Source: Mycolicibacterium malmesburyense (lineage in GTDB: Bacteria > Actinomycetota > Actinomycetes > Mycobacteriales > Mycobacteriaceae). From it: 64,000 nucleotides of DNA. The number at the start of each line of letters is the position of its first letter. The first letter of the stretch is position 1. The translations under genes were made by a program, and so were the position numbers. Below, piece after piece: positions 26,739 to 35,036 of this stretch. Under the pieces are notes generated by a model. It searched no databases and had not been told where the DNA came from. It saw only the letters and a program-made list of their open reading frames with translations. The DNA lies in NCBI RefSeq assembly GCF_001050015.1, contig NZ_CVTB01000022.1:40348-104347 (forward strand), read 5' to 3'.

Positions 26739-29227
26739 ACGCCGCCGAGCGTGTCCGCGCCGCGTACGCGAACATCGACGCGGTGGACCGCCCTGAGATC
26801 TGGATCACGCTGCGGCCCATGGCCGATGCGCTCGCCGACGCACAAGCGATCGACGACGCGGTCCGTTCCGGTGCGCAGCTGCCGCTGGCCGGGATGGTGG
26901 CGGCGGTGAAGAACAACATCGACGTCGCGGGCATCCGGACCACAGCGGGCTGCCCGTCGTATGCGACCGCACCGGCACAAGCCGATGCGTCCGTGGTCGC
27001 ACGGTTGCGTGCCGCCGGCGCGGTGGTGATCGGCGCGACCAACCTCGACCAGTTCGCCACCGGACTGGTCGGCACGCGCAGCCCGTACGGGGCCGTGCGG
27101 GATGCGCGCCGACCCGACCACATCTCCGGCGGGTCGAGTTCCGGTTCGGCGGTCGCGGTAGCGCTGGGGCTCGTCGACATCGCGTTGGGTACCGACACAG
27201 CCGGCTCGGGCCGCGTGCCCGCCGCACTGCAAGGCATCGTCGGCATCAAGCCGACGCTCGGCGTGGTGCCGACCGACGGAGTGGTGCCGGCCTGCCGGTC
27301 CTACGACTGCGTAACGGTTTTCGCCCGCGACGTCGACACCGCCGACGCGGCGATGGGGGTGATCGCCGGCGCGGCGCGCCCCTTCCCCACGGACGCACCG
27401 CTGGCGGCCCCGCAGCGTCCGCGCGTGGCTGTTCCTCGGGACCTGCCGGGTCTGGGCCCAGACTGGGTCCGAGCGTTCGACGCGGCCGCGGAGCGTTTGC
27501 GCGGACGGGGAGCCGATCTAGTCGAGATCGACCTGACAACCTTCCTGGCGGCTGCACGGTTGCTCTACGACGGCGGCCTCGTCGCCGAACGGCACGACGC
27601 CGTCGGCGAATTCATCGACGCGCACCGCGGCACCGAGACCGCGCTCGATCCGACGGTCGCGGCGATCATCTCCGCCGCGGGCAACATTTCGGCCACCCGG
27701 CTGCTGCGCGACCGGGCCAGGCTGGCCGAACTGACCGAAACCGCGATGGCCGAACTCGGCGAATGTGATGCGTTGCTCATACCCACCACCACCGACCATC
27801 CGCGGATCGCCGACGTAGCCGCCGATCCGGTCGGCGTGAACTCGCGGCTCGGCACCTACACGAACTTCTGCAACCTGATGGACATGTGCGCCGTGGCCGT
27901 CCCTTGTGGAACCTGTTCGGACGGGGCTCAATTCGGCGTCAGCGTCGTCGCGCGCGCAGGCGCCGACGCGGTCGCGCTGGACCTGGCCCGGATGCTGACC
28001 GACGCCGCCGGGAGCCGTCCTCCGGCCGCACCGTGGCCGGCGCGCACCGGGCCGGCGACCACACGCCTGCTCGTCGTGGGCGCTCATCTGCGCGGGCAGC
28101 CGCTGGCCTGGCAACTCGAGCAGCGCGGCGCTCGTTGGTGCGGTCCCGCGTATACCGCTCCCCTGTACCGGATGGCGCGCTTGGACACCGATCCGCCCAA
28201 ACCGGGCCTGGTGCGCGTCGGCGTCGACGGCGGGATGAGCGTCCGCGGAGAGGTGTGGTCGATCGGCACCGCGGCGCTCGGCGACTTCCTCGCCGAACTC
28301 CCGGCGCCGATGTCATTGGGCCGAGTCACGCTCGCCGACGGCGCCGACGTCGTCGGATTCGGTTGCGCGCTCGATGCATGGCAGGCCGGCACCGACATCT
28401 CACACCACGGCGACTGGCCCGGATATCTCCGCCGAACGTGCACCGGTGAACGGGTCAGCCGCGTCGATGTGACCCACCGGGTCTGGCGTCGCCGCGCGCT
28501 CGCATCGCCGGGTCGCGTAGTCGACACCGACACCGACGTCGAATGGCTTCAGGCCGGTGAACTCTACGTCGATCTCCGCACGCCGCCCGGGATGGCGATC
28601 ATCACCGCGAGATCATTGACCGAACTCAGCCGTGACGATCTGCTCGCGCTGTGCACTCAGGAGGCCTTCGCCGGATCGCTCCTCGATGACGGTGACGAGT
28701 TCACCTGGCTGCGCTCATTCGACCTGCACCCGGCCGAGGCGCTGCCCGACCGCGGACGCCTGCACCGCGCAGGCGACGTTGTGGTCGAGACCGGCATCGG
28801 CCGCGCCTATCACGAGGATTGGGTCGACGAATCGGCCGGTCCCGGCGTGCATCGCTGGGAACTGATCCTGGGCGAGCCGTCCGGTCGCCGCGGAATGCTG
28901 CTCCGCATCGATAACCGATTCGGCTACGTTCGTGGTCGTTGTCCCGCAACCGGTTTCGGCGCGGGCACCGCGCTTGCCCAGATCGTCGCCGACGCCGATC
29001 TCGAACGCGCCCGGGAGGTCATGGACCTCGAGGTCTCCCTGGGCACCGTCGACGATCGGGTGTGGCGGATCACCCGCTCCACCCTGCCCTTCCGGGTCGG
29101 TGACGATCTGGCGCCGGAGCGCGACGGACCCGACGTCACCGTCAGCGACCGGGCACCGGATGGTACCGCGGTCCGTCGCCGCTGGGGGGTCACATCCGAC
29201 CATTCCGATCAACTCGTCTACCGATAG
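26735..29227 (+). CDS. atzF: Allophanate hydrolase fused to an HRI1-like C-terminal domain
   Basis: An 830-residue protein in one unbroken frame. Residues 1-440 are an amidase-signature domain with Lys59, the GGSSSGS block (131-138) and nucleophile Ser158 in DTAGSGR. Residues 450-575 match the usual allophanate hydrolase C-terminal domain (LLVVGAHLRGQPL...). The enzyme normally ends near 570-600, but here about 250 more residues follow (579-830): THRVWRRRAL, WLQAGELYVDLRTPPG, FAGSLLDDGDEFTW and DLHPAEALPDRGRL, resembling the lipocalin-like HRI1 family. The GTG at 28469 could be an internal start. It cleaves allophanate to ammonium and CO2; the tail's role is unknown. Confidence 0.85.
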   Translation: MNAAERVRAAYANIDAVDRPEIWITLRPMADALADAQAIDDAVRSGAQLPLAGMVAAVKNNIDVAGIRTTAGCPSYATAPAQADASVVARLRAAGAVVIGATNLDQFATGLVGTRSPYGAVRDARRPDHISGGSSSGSAVAVALGLVDIALGTDTAGSGRVPAALQGIVGIKPTLGVVPTDGVVPACRSYDCVTVFARDVDTADAAMGVIAGAARPFPTDAPLAAPQRPRVAVPRDLPGLGPDWVRAFDAAAERLRGRGADLVEIDLTTFLAAARLLYDGGLVAERHDAVGEFIDAHRGTETALDPTVAAIISAAGNISATRLLRDRARLAELTETAMAELGECDALLIPTTTDHPRIADVAADPVGVNSRLGTYTNFCNLMDMCAVAVPCGTCSDGAQFGVSVVARAGADAVALDLARMLTDAAGSRPPAAPWPARTGPATTRLLVVGAHLRGQPLAWQLEQRGARWCGPAYTAPLYRMARLDTDPPKPGLVRVGVDGGMSVRGEVWSIGTAALGDFLAELPAPMSLGRVTLADGADVVGFGCALDAWQAGTDISHHGDWPGYLRRTCTGERVSRVDVTHRVWRRRALASPGRVVDTDTDVEWLQAGELYVDLRTPPGMAIITARSLTELSRDDLLALCTQEAFAGSLLDDGDEFTWLRSFDLHPAEALPDRGRLHRAGDVVVETGIGRAYHEDWVDESAGPGVHRWELILGEPSGRRGMLLRIDNRFGYVRGRCPATGFGAGTALAQIVADADLERAREVMDLEVSLGTVDDRVWRITRSTLPFRVGDDLAPERDGPDVTVSDRAPDGTAVRRRWGVTSDHSDQLVYR

Positions 29228-29234
29228 GACCGCG

Positions 29235-30269
29235 ATGACTCATACCCGTGCCTTCACCGACGTCCCCGTCCTCGACATCGGGGCCCTGCCCGATGAGTCG
29301 GGGCCCGAGTACGACGCGGCCGTGCGGGCGCTCGGCGACGCCGCCCGCCATGTGGGTTTCGCCCAGATCGTCGGCCACGGTGTGGATCCCGCGCTGTTCG
29401 AGAATCTGCTCACTCACACACGGGCCTTCTTCGCGCTGCCCGACGAGGAAAAACACCGCGTGTACATCGGTCGGTCCACAAACCACCGCGGCTACGTCCC
29501 GCCGGGCGAGGAGGTGTTCGCCCAGGGCACCGCGGATACCAAAGAAGCCTTCGACGTCTCTTTCGAACTGCCCGAGGACGATCCCCGCTATCTGGCCGGG
29601 CACCCGCTGCTCGGGCCGAACCAGTGGCCAGATCTGCCCGGCTTTCGGGAGGCCGTCATGGCCTGGTACCAGGCGGTGTTCGCCCTGTCGCGCAGGCTCT
29701 TGCGCGCATTCGCCGTGGCATTGGGCGAACCCGCCGACCGGTTCGATCGTCACGTCACCGCGCCACCGTCGCAGTTGCGCCTGATTCACTATCCCTACGA
29801 CCCGGGTGCGGCCGACCGGCCGGGTATCGGGGCGCATACCGATTACGAGTGCTTCACGCTGCTGCGTCCGACCGCCCCCGGCCTAGAGGTACTCAATGCC
29901 GCAGGCGACTGGGTCGACGTACCGCTGATCGACAACGCTTTCGTCCTCAACATCGGTGATCTGCTGGAGATCTGGACCAACGGCGAGTTCGTCGCCACCA
30001 CGCATCGCGTCCGCAAAGTCACCGCCGAGCGGTACTCATTCCCGCTTTTCGTCAACGTCGACGCTGACACCGAGGTCGCTCCGTTGCCCGCATTCGTCGG
30101 CGACGGCGCCCCGGCCAGGCCTCCGGTGGTGGCGGGCGAGCACCTGTTCGCCCAGACCGCGCAGAGTTTTCGCTATCTGCAACGACGTTTGGCCCGGGGG
30201 GAGGTGACTCTCCCCGAAGGGGCTCACCCCCTGTCCACTTTCGGCCGAAAGGCCCTCAGCAACAACTGA
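29235..30269 (+). CDS. 2-Oxoglutarate/Fe(II)-dependent oxygenase (IPNS-like)
   Basis: A 344-residue oxygenase of the isopenicillin N synthase superfamily. The iron ligands are His201, Asp203 (IGAHTDYE) and His257 (TTHRVR), and Arg266-Tyr-Ser268 (RYSFPLFVN) would hold 2-oxoglutarate. It starts seven bases after allophanate hydrolase. Related 2-oxoglutarate enzymes (ethylene-forming enzyme, homoarginine hydroxylases) release free guanidine from arginine-type compounds, so a guanidine-releasing role here is a reasonable inference. The substrate cannot be read from the sequence. Confidence 0.85.
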   Translation: MTHTRAFTDVPVLDIGALPDESGPEYDAAVRALGDAARHVGFAQIVGHGVDPALFENLLTHTRAFFALPDEEKHRVYIGRSTNHRGYVPPGEEVFAQGTADTKEAFDVSFELPEDDPRYLAGHPLLGPNQWPDLPGFREAVMAWYQAVFALSRRLLRAFAVALGEPADRFDRHVTAPPSQLRLIHYPYDPGAADRPGIGAHTDYECFTLLRPTAPGLEVLNAAGDWVDVPLIDNAFVLNIGDLLEIWTNGEFVATTHRVRKVTAERYSFPLFVNVDADTEVAPLPAFVGDGAPARPPVVAGEHLFAQTAQSFRYLQRRLARGEVTLPEGAHPLSTFGRKALSNN

Positions 30270-30335
30270 TCTCTTACTTTCCGGCAACGACGCCGACAGC
30301 ACTCCCACTCTTCCTTCGTCCTTCTGGAGTTCGCC

Positions 30336-31832
30336 ATGATCATCACCGGCGTTGCCATCTTCCTCCTCATTCTCACCGTCAGCGGCGTGATCTCCTCGCG
30401 CCGCGTCCGCGGGGATTCCGCCAACTACCTCGTCGCCGGACGCACCCTGCCTGCCGTCCTGGTGGCCGCGGTACTCATCGCGCAGCCCGTGGACTCCAAC
30501 GCCACCATCGGCAACGCGGACCTGTCGGCGACGTTCGGCTTCTGGGCCGGCGCGGCGCTGCCCATCGGCTTGGCCCTGTGCCTGCTGTTGATGGGGCTGT
30601 TCTTCGCCAAGCGATTACGTGCCACCGGGGTGGTGACGCTGCCGGAGTACTTCCGGGTCCGGTTCGGCCGCGGCATCGAGATGGCTTCGTCGTGGCTGAC
30701 CGTGGGCAGCTTCGTCATCCTGTTGGCCGGCAACCTCGTAGCGATCGGTTTCCTCCTCGAACGCTTTCTCGGCGTCTCCTACACCTTCGGGGTGCTGCTG
30801 ACGATTCCGTTGGCTCTGCTATACACCATCACCGGTGGCATGTTCGCCAGCGTCTACACCGGCGTGGCCCAGGTCGTGGTCAACGTCGTGGCGGTGGCGG
30901 CGCTGGTGGTCTGGGTCGCGTCCACCCACGGTTTCAGCGCGCCCGAGGGCATGGGTGTCGGCGATCTCGCACAGCTGACGTCGGCCGAGTCCGGGGCCGT
31001 GATCAACTGGGCCACGATCATCGCGCTCGGGCTGGGCAACCTGGTGGCGATCGACCTGATGCAGCGGGTGTTCTCCGCCCGCAGCCCCGGTGCGGCGCAA
31101 CAGGCCTGCTTCACCGCCGCGGGCGGCATCCTGCTGTTGTGCCTGCCGTTGTCATTCGTCGCGCTCGCCGCGGTCAGTATCGTCGGCGACGAGGCGGGCA
31201 ACGGACCGATCCTCTACACCCTGCTCGGCGGGTACGCGCCGACGTGGTTGGCCATCATCGTCATCTCCGGCTTGCTGGCCGCTACGTTGACCACCGTCAG
31301 CGGAATCCTGTTGTCGACCGCATCGGTTCTGGTGCGCAACGTGTTTCGAGTCGACGCGGGCGCTCCGGTGATGACCCGGCGCATCCTCACCGCGACGAGG
31401 TGGGCAACGTTGCCGATCGCGGCGCTGGCAGCGGTTGTGGCGCTTCGCGTTCCGCAGACCGGCATCCTGTTGACGTTGTCCTTCGACCTGCTGTTGGCCA
31501 GCCTCGTCGTGCCGTTCATCCTGGGGCTGTACTGGTCGCGGGGCGGGGCGGCGGCCGCCGCCGCCGCGATCGTGGTCGGTATCGGAGTGCGCTTGACGTT
31601 CTTCGTGCTCACCCCGACCATCTACGGAGTCGACAACACACTGCTGTACGTGACGAACGACGTCATGTCGAGCGCCGTCGATGGCTGGAGCACCTTCGCC
31701 GCCGGCGCAGCATCGCTGCTCGTCTATGTCGTGGTCGCCATGCGTACCGCACGGCCGGCGCCCACCGTGACCGCCGAGCCGCCGGTCGCCGCCGACGCGC
31801 AACCCGTCGCTCTGACCCCCGCGCAGCCCTGA
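30336..31832 (+). CDS. Sodium:solute symporter family transporter
   Basis: A 498-residue protein with about 13 membrane helices. SSS-family features include ANYLVAGRTLPAVLVAAVLIAQPVDSNATIGNADLSATFGFWAG and VVTLPEYFRVRFGRGIE. ATG 30336 follows GGAG. It is 66 bases after the oxygenase in the same direction and is the likely importer of the operon's substrate (guanidinium compound, urea or similar). Which solute is unproven. Confidence 0.87.
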   Translation: MIITGVAIFLLILTVSGVISSRRVRGDSANYLVAGRTLPAVLVAAVLIAQPVDSNATIGNADLSATFGFWAGAALPIGLALCLLLMGLFFAKRLRATGVVTLPEYFRVRFGRGIEMASSWLTVGSFVILLAGNLVAIGFLLERFLGVSYTFGVLLTIPLALLYTITGGMFASVYTGVAQVVVNVVAVAALVVWVASTHGFSAPEGMGVGDLAQLTSAESGAVINWATIIALGLGNLVAIDLMQRVFSARSPGAAQQACFTAAGGILLLCLPLSFVALAAVSIVGDEAGNGPILYTLLGGYAPTWLAIIVISGLLAATLTTVSGILLSTASVLVRNVFRVDAGAPVMTRRILTATRWATLPIAALAAVVALRVPQTGILLTLSFDLLLASLVVPFILGLYWSRGGAAAAAAAIVVGIGVRLTFFVLTPTIYGVDNTLLYVTNDVMSSAVDGWSTFAAGAASLLVYVVVAMRTARPAPTVTAEPPVAADAQPVALTPAQP

Positions 31833-31891
31833 CGGCACGGGATTCAGTCGTGGTGGCGCACGTGCCGGAATCTGCGTGGCAAGATCGGCAC

Positions 31892-32572
31892 GTGCGCACC
31901 TCGACGAGCGGTCGTCCCCGCCTCGAGCGCCGTAGGCGTCCCGGTGCCACCGCACGCGACGAAATCCTCGACGCGGCGGCGGAGTTGTTCACCACGTCGG
32001 GTGTGGCGGCCACCTCCACGCGTCAGATCGCCGAGGCCGTCGGCATCCGGCAGGCTTCGCTGTACCACCACTTCCACACGAAGGACGACATCCTCGCGGC
32101 GCTGCTCAGCGGCACGGTCATCTCATCGCTGAGGGCCGCTCAGCTGTTGCACGGTCGAGCCGAGCCGCCCGAGGTGTTGCTGCACGCCCTGGTCCTCCTC
32201 GACTGTCGACTGCTCTGGGACAGCCCGTGGAACCTCGGCATTCTTTATCTCCTCCCCGAGATCAGGACCGCTCGATTCGACGAATTTCATTGTCAGCGGA
32301 CCCGTTTGCGGAGCTTTTATCGTGAGCTGGCGCAGCGCGTTGTCGCCGGTCTCAACGGGTCACGGTCCGACGCGTTGGACGCCTGTATCGATGAGGATGT
32401 GGTGTTTCGTCTTGTCGAATCGCTGCCCAACCTGCGCGCCGACGGACTGGGTAGCCCGGATCAGCCCGACCGCACGGCCGACCTCGCGGTCCATATCCTG
32501 GGCTGGCGCGGCGACTGGACCGCCCTGCGAAAAGCCTCGCTCGCCGTCATCGACGACGTCGAACCGCAATGA
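31892..32572 (+). CDS. TetR/AcrR family regulator
   Basis: A 226-residue TetR protein. The DNA-binding region is ATARDEILDAAAELFTTSGVAATSTRQIAEAVGIRQASLYHHFHTKDDIL. It is the last gene of the run, 59 bases after the symporter. GTG 31892 is chosen for length; an upstream GTG at 31850 also fits. It may sense the operon substrate and bind the CTGTC-N4-GACAG sites upstream of 21626. That pairing is inference. Confidence 0.82.
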   Translation: MRTSTSGRPRLERRRRPGATARDEILDAAAELFTTSGVAATSTRQIAEAVGIRQASLYHHFHTKDDILAALLSGTVISSLRAAQLLHGRAEPPEVLLHALVLLDCRLLWDSPWNLGILYLLPEIRTARFDEFHCQRTRLRSFYRELAQRVVAGLNGSRSDALDACIDEDVVFRLVESLPNLRADGLGSPDQPDRTADLAVHILGWRGDWTALRKASLAVIDDVEPQ

Positions 32573-32601
32573 CCGCCGTGGGCCGTTCGTGACCCTTCGC
32601 G

Positions 32602-32693
32602 CTGTCCATCACGCGAATCGTTCAAGGTAAATACCGGACAACCTGGTCGCCGTGCGGGATCGGTGTCACATGAGCCCCAAGGTTCCCACCCCT
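32602..32693 (+). repeat. 92-bp direct repeat, left copy (truncated gene start)
   Basis: About 91% identical to 42092-42183 over 92 bases with no gaps (8 mismatches). The shared part is the upstream region plus ATGAGCCCCAAGGTTCCCAC, the first eight codons of the gene intact at 42160. Here the match stops abruptly at 32693 and the frame ends after about 38 codons. It marks one edge of the mosaic 32.7-42.1 kb region. Confidence 0.85.
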
Positions 32694-33075
32694 GAGCCAC
32701 CTCATTCGCGTCGCCGCGATCACGGCGATCCTGAGCGGAGAAGATGCGGTAACCCGAGAATCGCTCGACGCCGCCATCATTGACCACGCAGCAGAGTCCG
32801 CGACAAGTCACCCGATCGCACCCAAGGCCGGTATTGATACCGTGGGGGTCCCGCCCAACTGCCGTGCATGCGTCGAACCCAGCCTGCCGAATCGGTTTCC
32901 CAAACAGCGGTTTCGCGTCCGGGTAACGGTCCATTGAAATCTTCTGGCCCCGAGACCTCACGATTCGTACCGGACGCGACATGTGGCTGCGGCGCGATTA
33001 CCACACACGCAGGTCCGTCGGCAGTCTCGAGGAGTCCACCGCCGAACCTCGAAAATGCCGGAAAGCCGTTGCCTA
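32694..33075. other. Intergenic stretch with no confident gene
   Basis: Between the left repeat and the Ddn-like gene. A minus-strand frame from 33097 to 32777 (ending near the repeat) and a plus-strand frame 32868-33110 exist, but neither has a ribosome site or a recognisable domain. It may hold decayed coding DNA. Confidence 0.4.
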
Positions 33076-33603
33076 TCAAAGACCCATCTGGGAACAATGT
33101 TCACGGCTGAGGTCGATGCGAACGGTCAGCGGATCTTTCGCGGCGATTGCGACGAAGGCACTGTTGAATGGATTCAACATCAACAGGCGGCGGCGGGCCG
33201 GATCCGTTGGCAGCAGTGTCGCATAGCCATGTCTCCATCGCCCATGCACCTTTACGCGGACCCGGGGGCCCGCCTCGATATTTCTTACGAAGCTCGAGTA
33301 TCTCCAGTCACCTGACACCAGCCAGTACGTCCGGTCGGCGACGAGCCGCCCACCGACGGGCGTCTGTCGCTTACGACCTGTCTTGCGTCCGGTTGTCTCA
33401 ATCACGGCCCAGCCGTGCGCATATCCGGCAATCCGCCGGAACGCCGGGTTGGCGATCCGCTGGTAAGCGTGTACCCATGGCCTCGGAGCTAACCGCTCGA
33501 ATAGTCCCGCACCAATGACGTACGCGATTGAGCCCAACGTCCAGATCCGGGCAAGAGTGATCATGCTGCGTCTGACTACACCGGAGGCCGTTGGTTTCGG
33601 CAC
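33076..33603 (-). CDS. Deazaflavin (F420)-dependent nitroreductase family protein
   Basis: A 175-residue Ddn-like (DUF385) protein. Family features are VIETTGRKTGRKRQTPVGGRLVADRTYWLVSGDWRYSSFVRNIEAGPRVRVKVHGRWR, the F420-binding split-barrel core. GTG 33603 is chosen because AAGGAGG sits six bases upstream. A TetR-type operator lies at 33736-33763. It would use F420 to reduce a small hydrophobic substrate. Confidence 0.82.
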   Translation of the reverse strand: MPKPTASGVVRRSMITLARIWTLGSIAYVIGAGLFERLAPRPWVHAYQRIANPAFRRIAGYAHGWAVIETTGRKTGRKRQTPVGGRLVADRTYWLVSGDWRYSSFVRNIEAGPRVRVKVHGRWRHGYATLLPTDPARRRLLMLNPFNSAFVAIAAKDPLTVRIDLSREHCSQMGL

Positions 33604-33735
33604 TTGGTGCCTCCTTCGAGCCAGGCTGTCCATTTCTGATCGCCGGAAAGGTCCTTGCCAACCCGATTGCGCAGTAAGCGCCCATGCAAACAGCGCTTCT
33701 CACGCGTGAGTTGGGCGCAACAACGGTCGACCACA

Positions 33736-33763
33736 CTCAATCTATACACTTATACAGGTTGAG
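33736..33763. promoter_or_regulatory. Operator site 1 of the TetR regulon
   Basis: Inverted repeat with outer arms CTCAA and TTGAG and a TCTATAC...ATACAGG core, upstream of the Ddn-like gene by 133 bases. It shares the CTATAC core with three other sites in the island (34392, 34914 and 39498). Confidence 0.5.
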
Positions 33764-33790
33764 CACAAGCCCAGACCGGACGGCAGTAAT

Positions 33791-34360
33791 TCATGCTGGC
33801 ATGATTCTCGAAAGGCGTTGGCGTGCACGCTCGAACCGCCTGCCAGTAATGGAAAGTGTTGGTTCAAGGGACACTTGGAGCATCAGACCGTAGAAGAGCG
33901 ACAACACCAGTCCGGCAGCGTCTGAGCCCGCGGCGTCGTCGCCCAGATCTAGCAATCGGGCGACTGCTGGGCGAGTGTTCCTAAAGCCGGCGACAAGCTG
34001 GTCCCGGACGGTCGGATCGTGCGGCGCCCTGGCCAACGCGGCGACGAAGTTCTGGACGAGGCCGGCATGGCGGCGTCGGGTACGCTCAATCACTGCGTTC
34101 GCTTCCCGAAATCGTTTTTCGGGAGCACTCGAATCGAGCTTCGAAAGCGCGTCCTCGACCTCAGACAACCATCGATCCAAGCCCCTGACTACCGCTATCG
34201 TGACCAGTTCGTCCTTCGAGCCGAAGTGATAGGCAATCGACGCGGCATTTGCTTCTGCTTCGGCAGCGATAACGCGCGCGGTGATCTTCTCAGGCGGCAG
34301 GCGCTCGAGGCACCGTACGGCGCCCTCGATCAGCTGCTCGCGGTTACTTCGCTGAGCCAC
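33791..34360 (-). CDS. TetR/AcrR family regulator (island)
   Basis: A 189-residue TetR protein; the helix-turn-helix is KITARVIAAEAEANAASIAYHFGSKDELV. It has its own operator upstream at 34392-34417 (arms TATCTAT/ATAGATA). Related palindromes precede three other minus-strand genes and lie between DoxX and the linalool dehydratase-like gene. The signal ligand would be the substrate of the island pathway. Confidence 0.85.
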   Translation of the reverse strand: MAQRSNREQLIEGAVRCLERLPPEKITARVIAAEAEANAASIAYHFGSKDELVTIAVVRGLDRWLSEVEDALSKLDSSAPEKRFREANAVIERTRRRHAGLVQNFVAALARAPHDPTVRDQLVAGFRNTRPAVARLLDLGDDAAGSDAAGLVLSLFYGLMLQVSLEPTLSITGRRFERARQRLSRIMPA

Positions 34361-34391
34361 ATCAGATCCCTTCTCGGCGACACGCGGACAA

Positions 34392-34417
34392 TATCTATAC
34401 AGGCGTTTCGATAGATA
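34392..34417. promoter_or_regulatory. Operator site 2 (autoregulation)
   Basis: TATCTAT and ATAGATA are 7-bp inverted arms separated by 12 bases, ending 32 bases upstream of the TetR start codon. Matches the CTATAC core of the other sites and implies autoregulation. Confidence 0.55.
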
Positions 34418-34556
34418 CTAACCGCGAATGGCCGTTGGGAGAGTCTGAGCGACTGGCGCGTCAGTCACACTGCAGGACTCCGACGCCATCGGCGAGGTAG
34501 CCGATAACTGAATCAAGACCCCGCGGCTTGATCCAGGCCATCAGTCACGCCGAATA

Positions 34557-34907
34557 TCAGTGTGCAAGCAGGTGCAAAGTCACAGCCGCACCCGATAGCA
34601 CGGTGAGTGCGATCGGCATCGCAACATTGGCCAGGTCCTTTGCCCGGATGTGGAACGCGACGGCCACGAGGAAATAGCACGTCAAGCCGGTCGCGGTGGC
34701 CGTCCCCGCCAGCGGCCACCAGATGCCCGCGATCAGTGCCGCTGCCGCAGCGAAAAGTAGTGCCGCCAGGCCGTTCAGCCATTCCTCCGGCACCCCGGCG
34801 CGCGCGTAGCTCTCCACCACTTGGGGTCGGTGAGTGAGCTTTAGCGACGCTGAATAGCTGATCATCAATGCGATCACGCTCGATACCACGACAAGTGTGA
34901 AAAACAT
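34557..34907 (-). CDS. DoxX family membrane protein
   Basis: A 116-residue protein with four hydrophobic segments in DoxX-like order (LMISYSASLKLTHRP, LLFAAAAALIAGIWWPLAGTATATGLTCYFLVAVAFHIRAKD). DoxX-type proteins sit in the membrane, often with oxidoreductases. Operator site 3 begins seven bases upstream of the start codon. A second DoxX protein is at 38126. Confidence 0.75.
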   Translation of the reverse strand: MFFTLVVVSSVIALMISYSASLKLTHRPQVVESYARAGVPEEWLNGLAALLFAAAAALIAGIWWPLAGTATATGLTCYFLVAVAFHIRAKDLANVAMPIALTVLSGAAVTLHLLAH

Positions 34908-34913
34908 GGTATG

Positions 34914-34935
34914 AATCTATACATTCGTGTAGATT
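34914..34935. promoter_or_regulatory. Operator site 3 (DoxX / dehydratase-like divergent region)
   Basis: AATCTA and TAGATT arms are separated by ten bases (with inner ACA/TGT), the clearest copy of the motif. It lies between the divergent DoxX gene and the 35037 gene and could control both. Confidence 0.6.
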
Positions 34936-35036
34936 ACTGTCAAACCCTGTCTCTTGAGCATTGATTACGCCAGTTCCCCATTCCGCGCCAGGGCGTCGGC
35001 GCGCTGGGCGACAGACGTAACCGAGGAGGCCTGACC

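Noticed and set aside
32777..33097. 106-codon minus-strand frame beside the Ddn-like gene
   Set aside because: Its start lies inside the upstream gene's end without a ribosome site and no domain is recognisable; decayed DNA is as likely.
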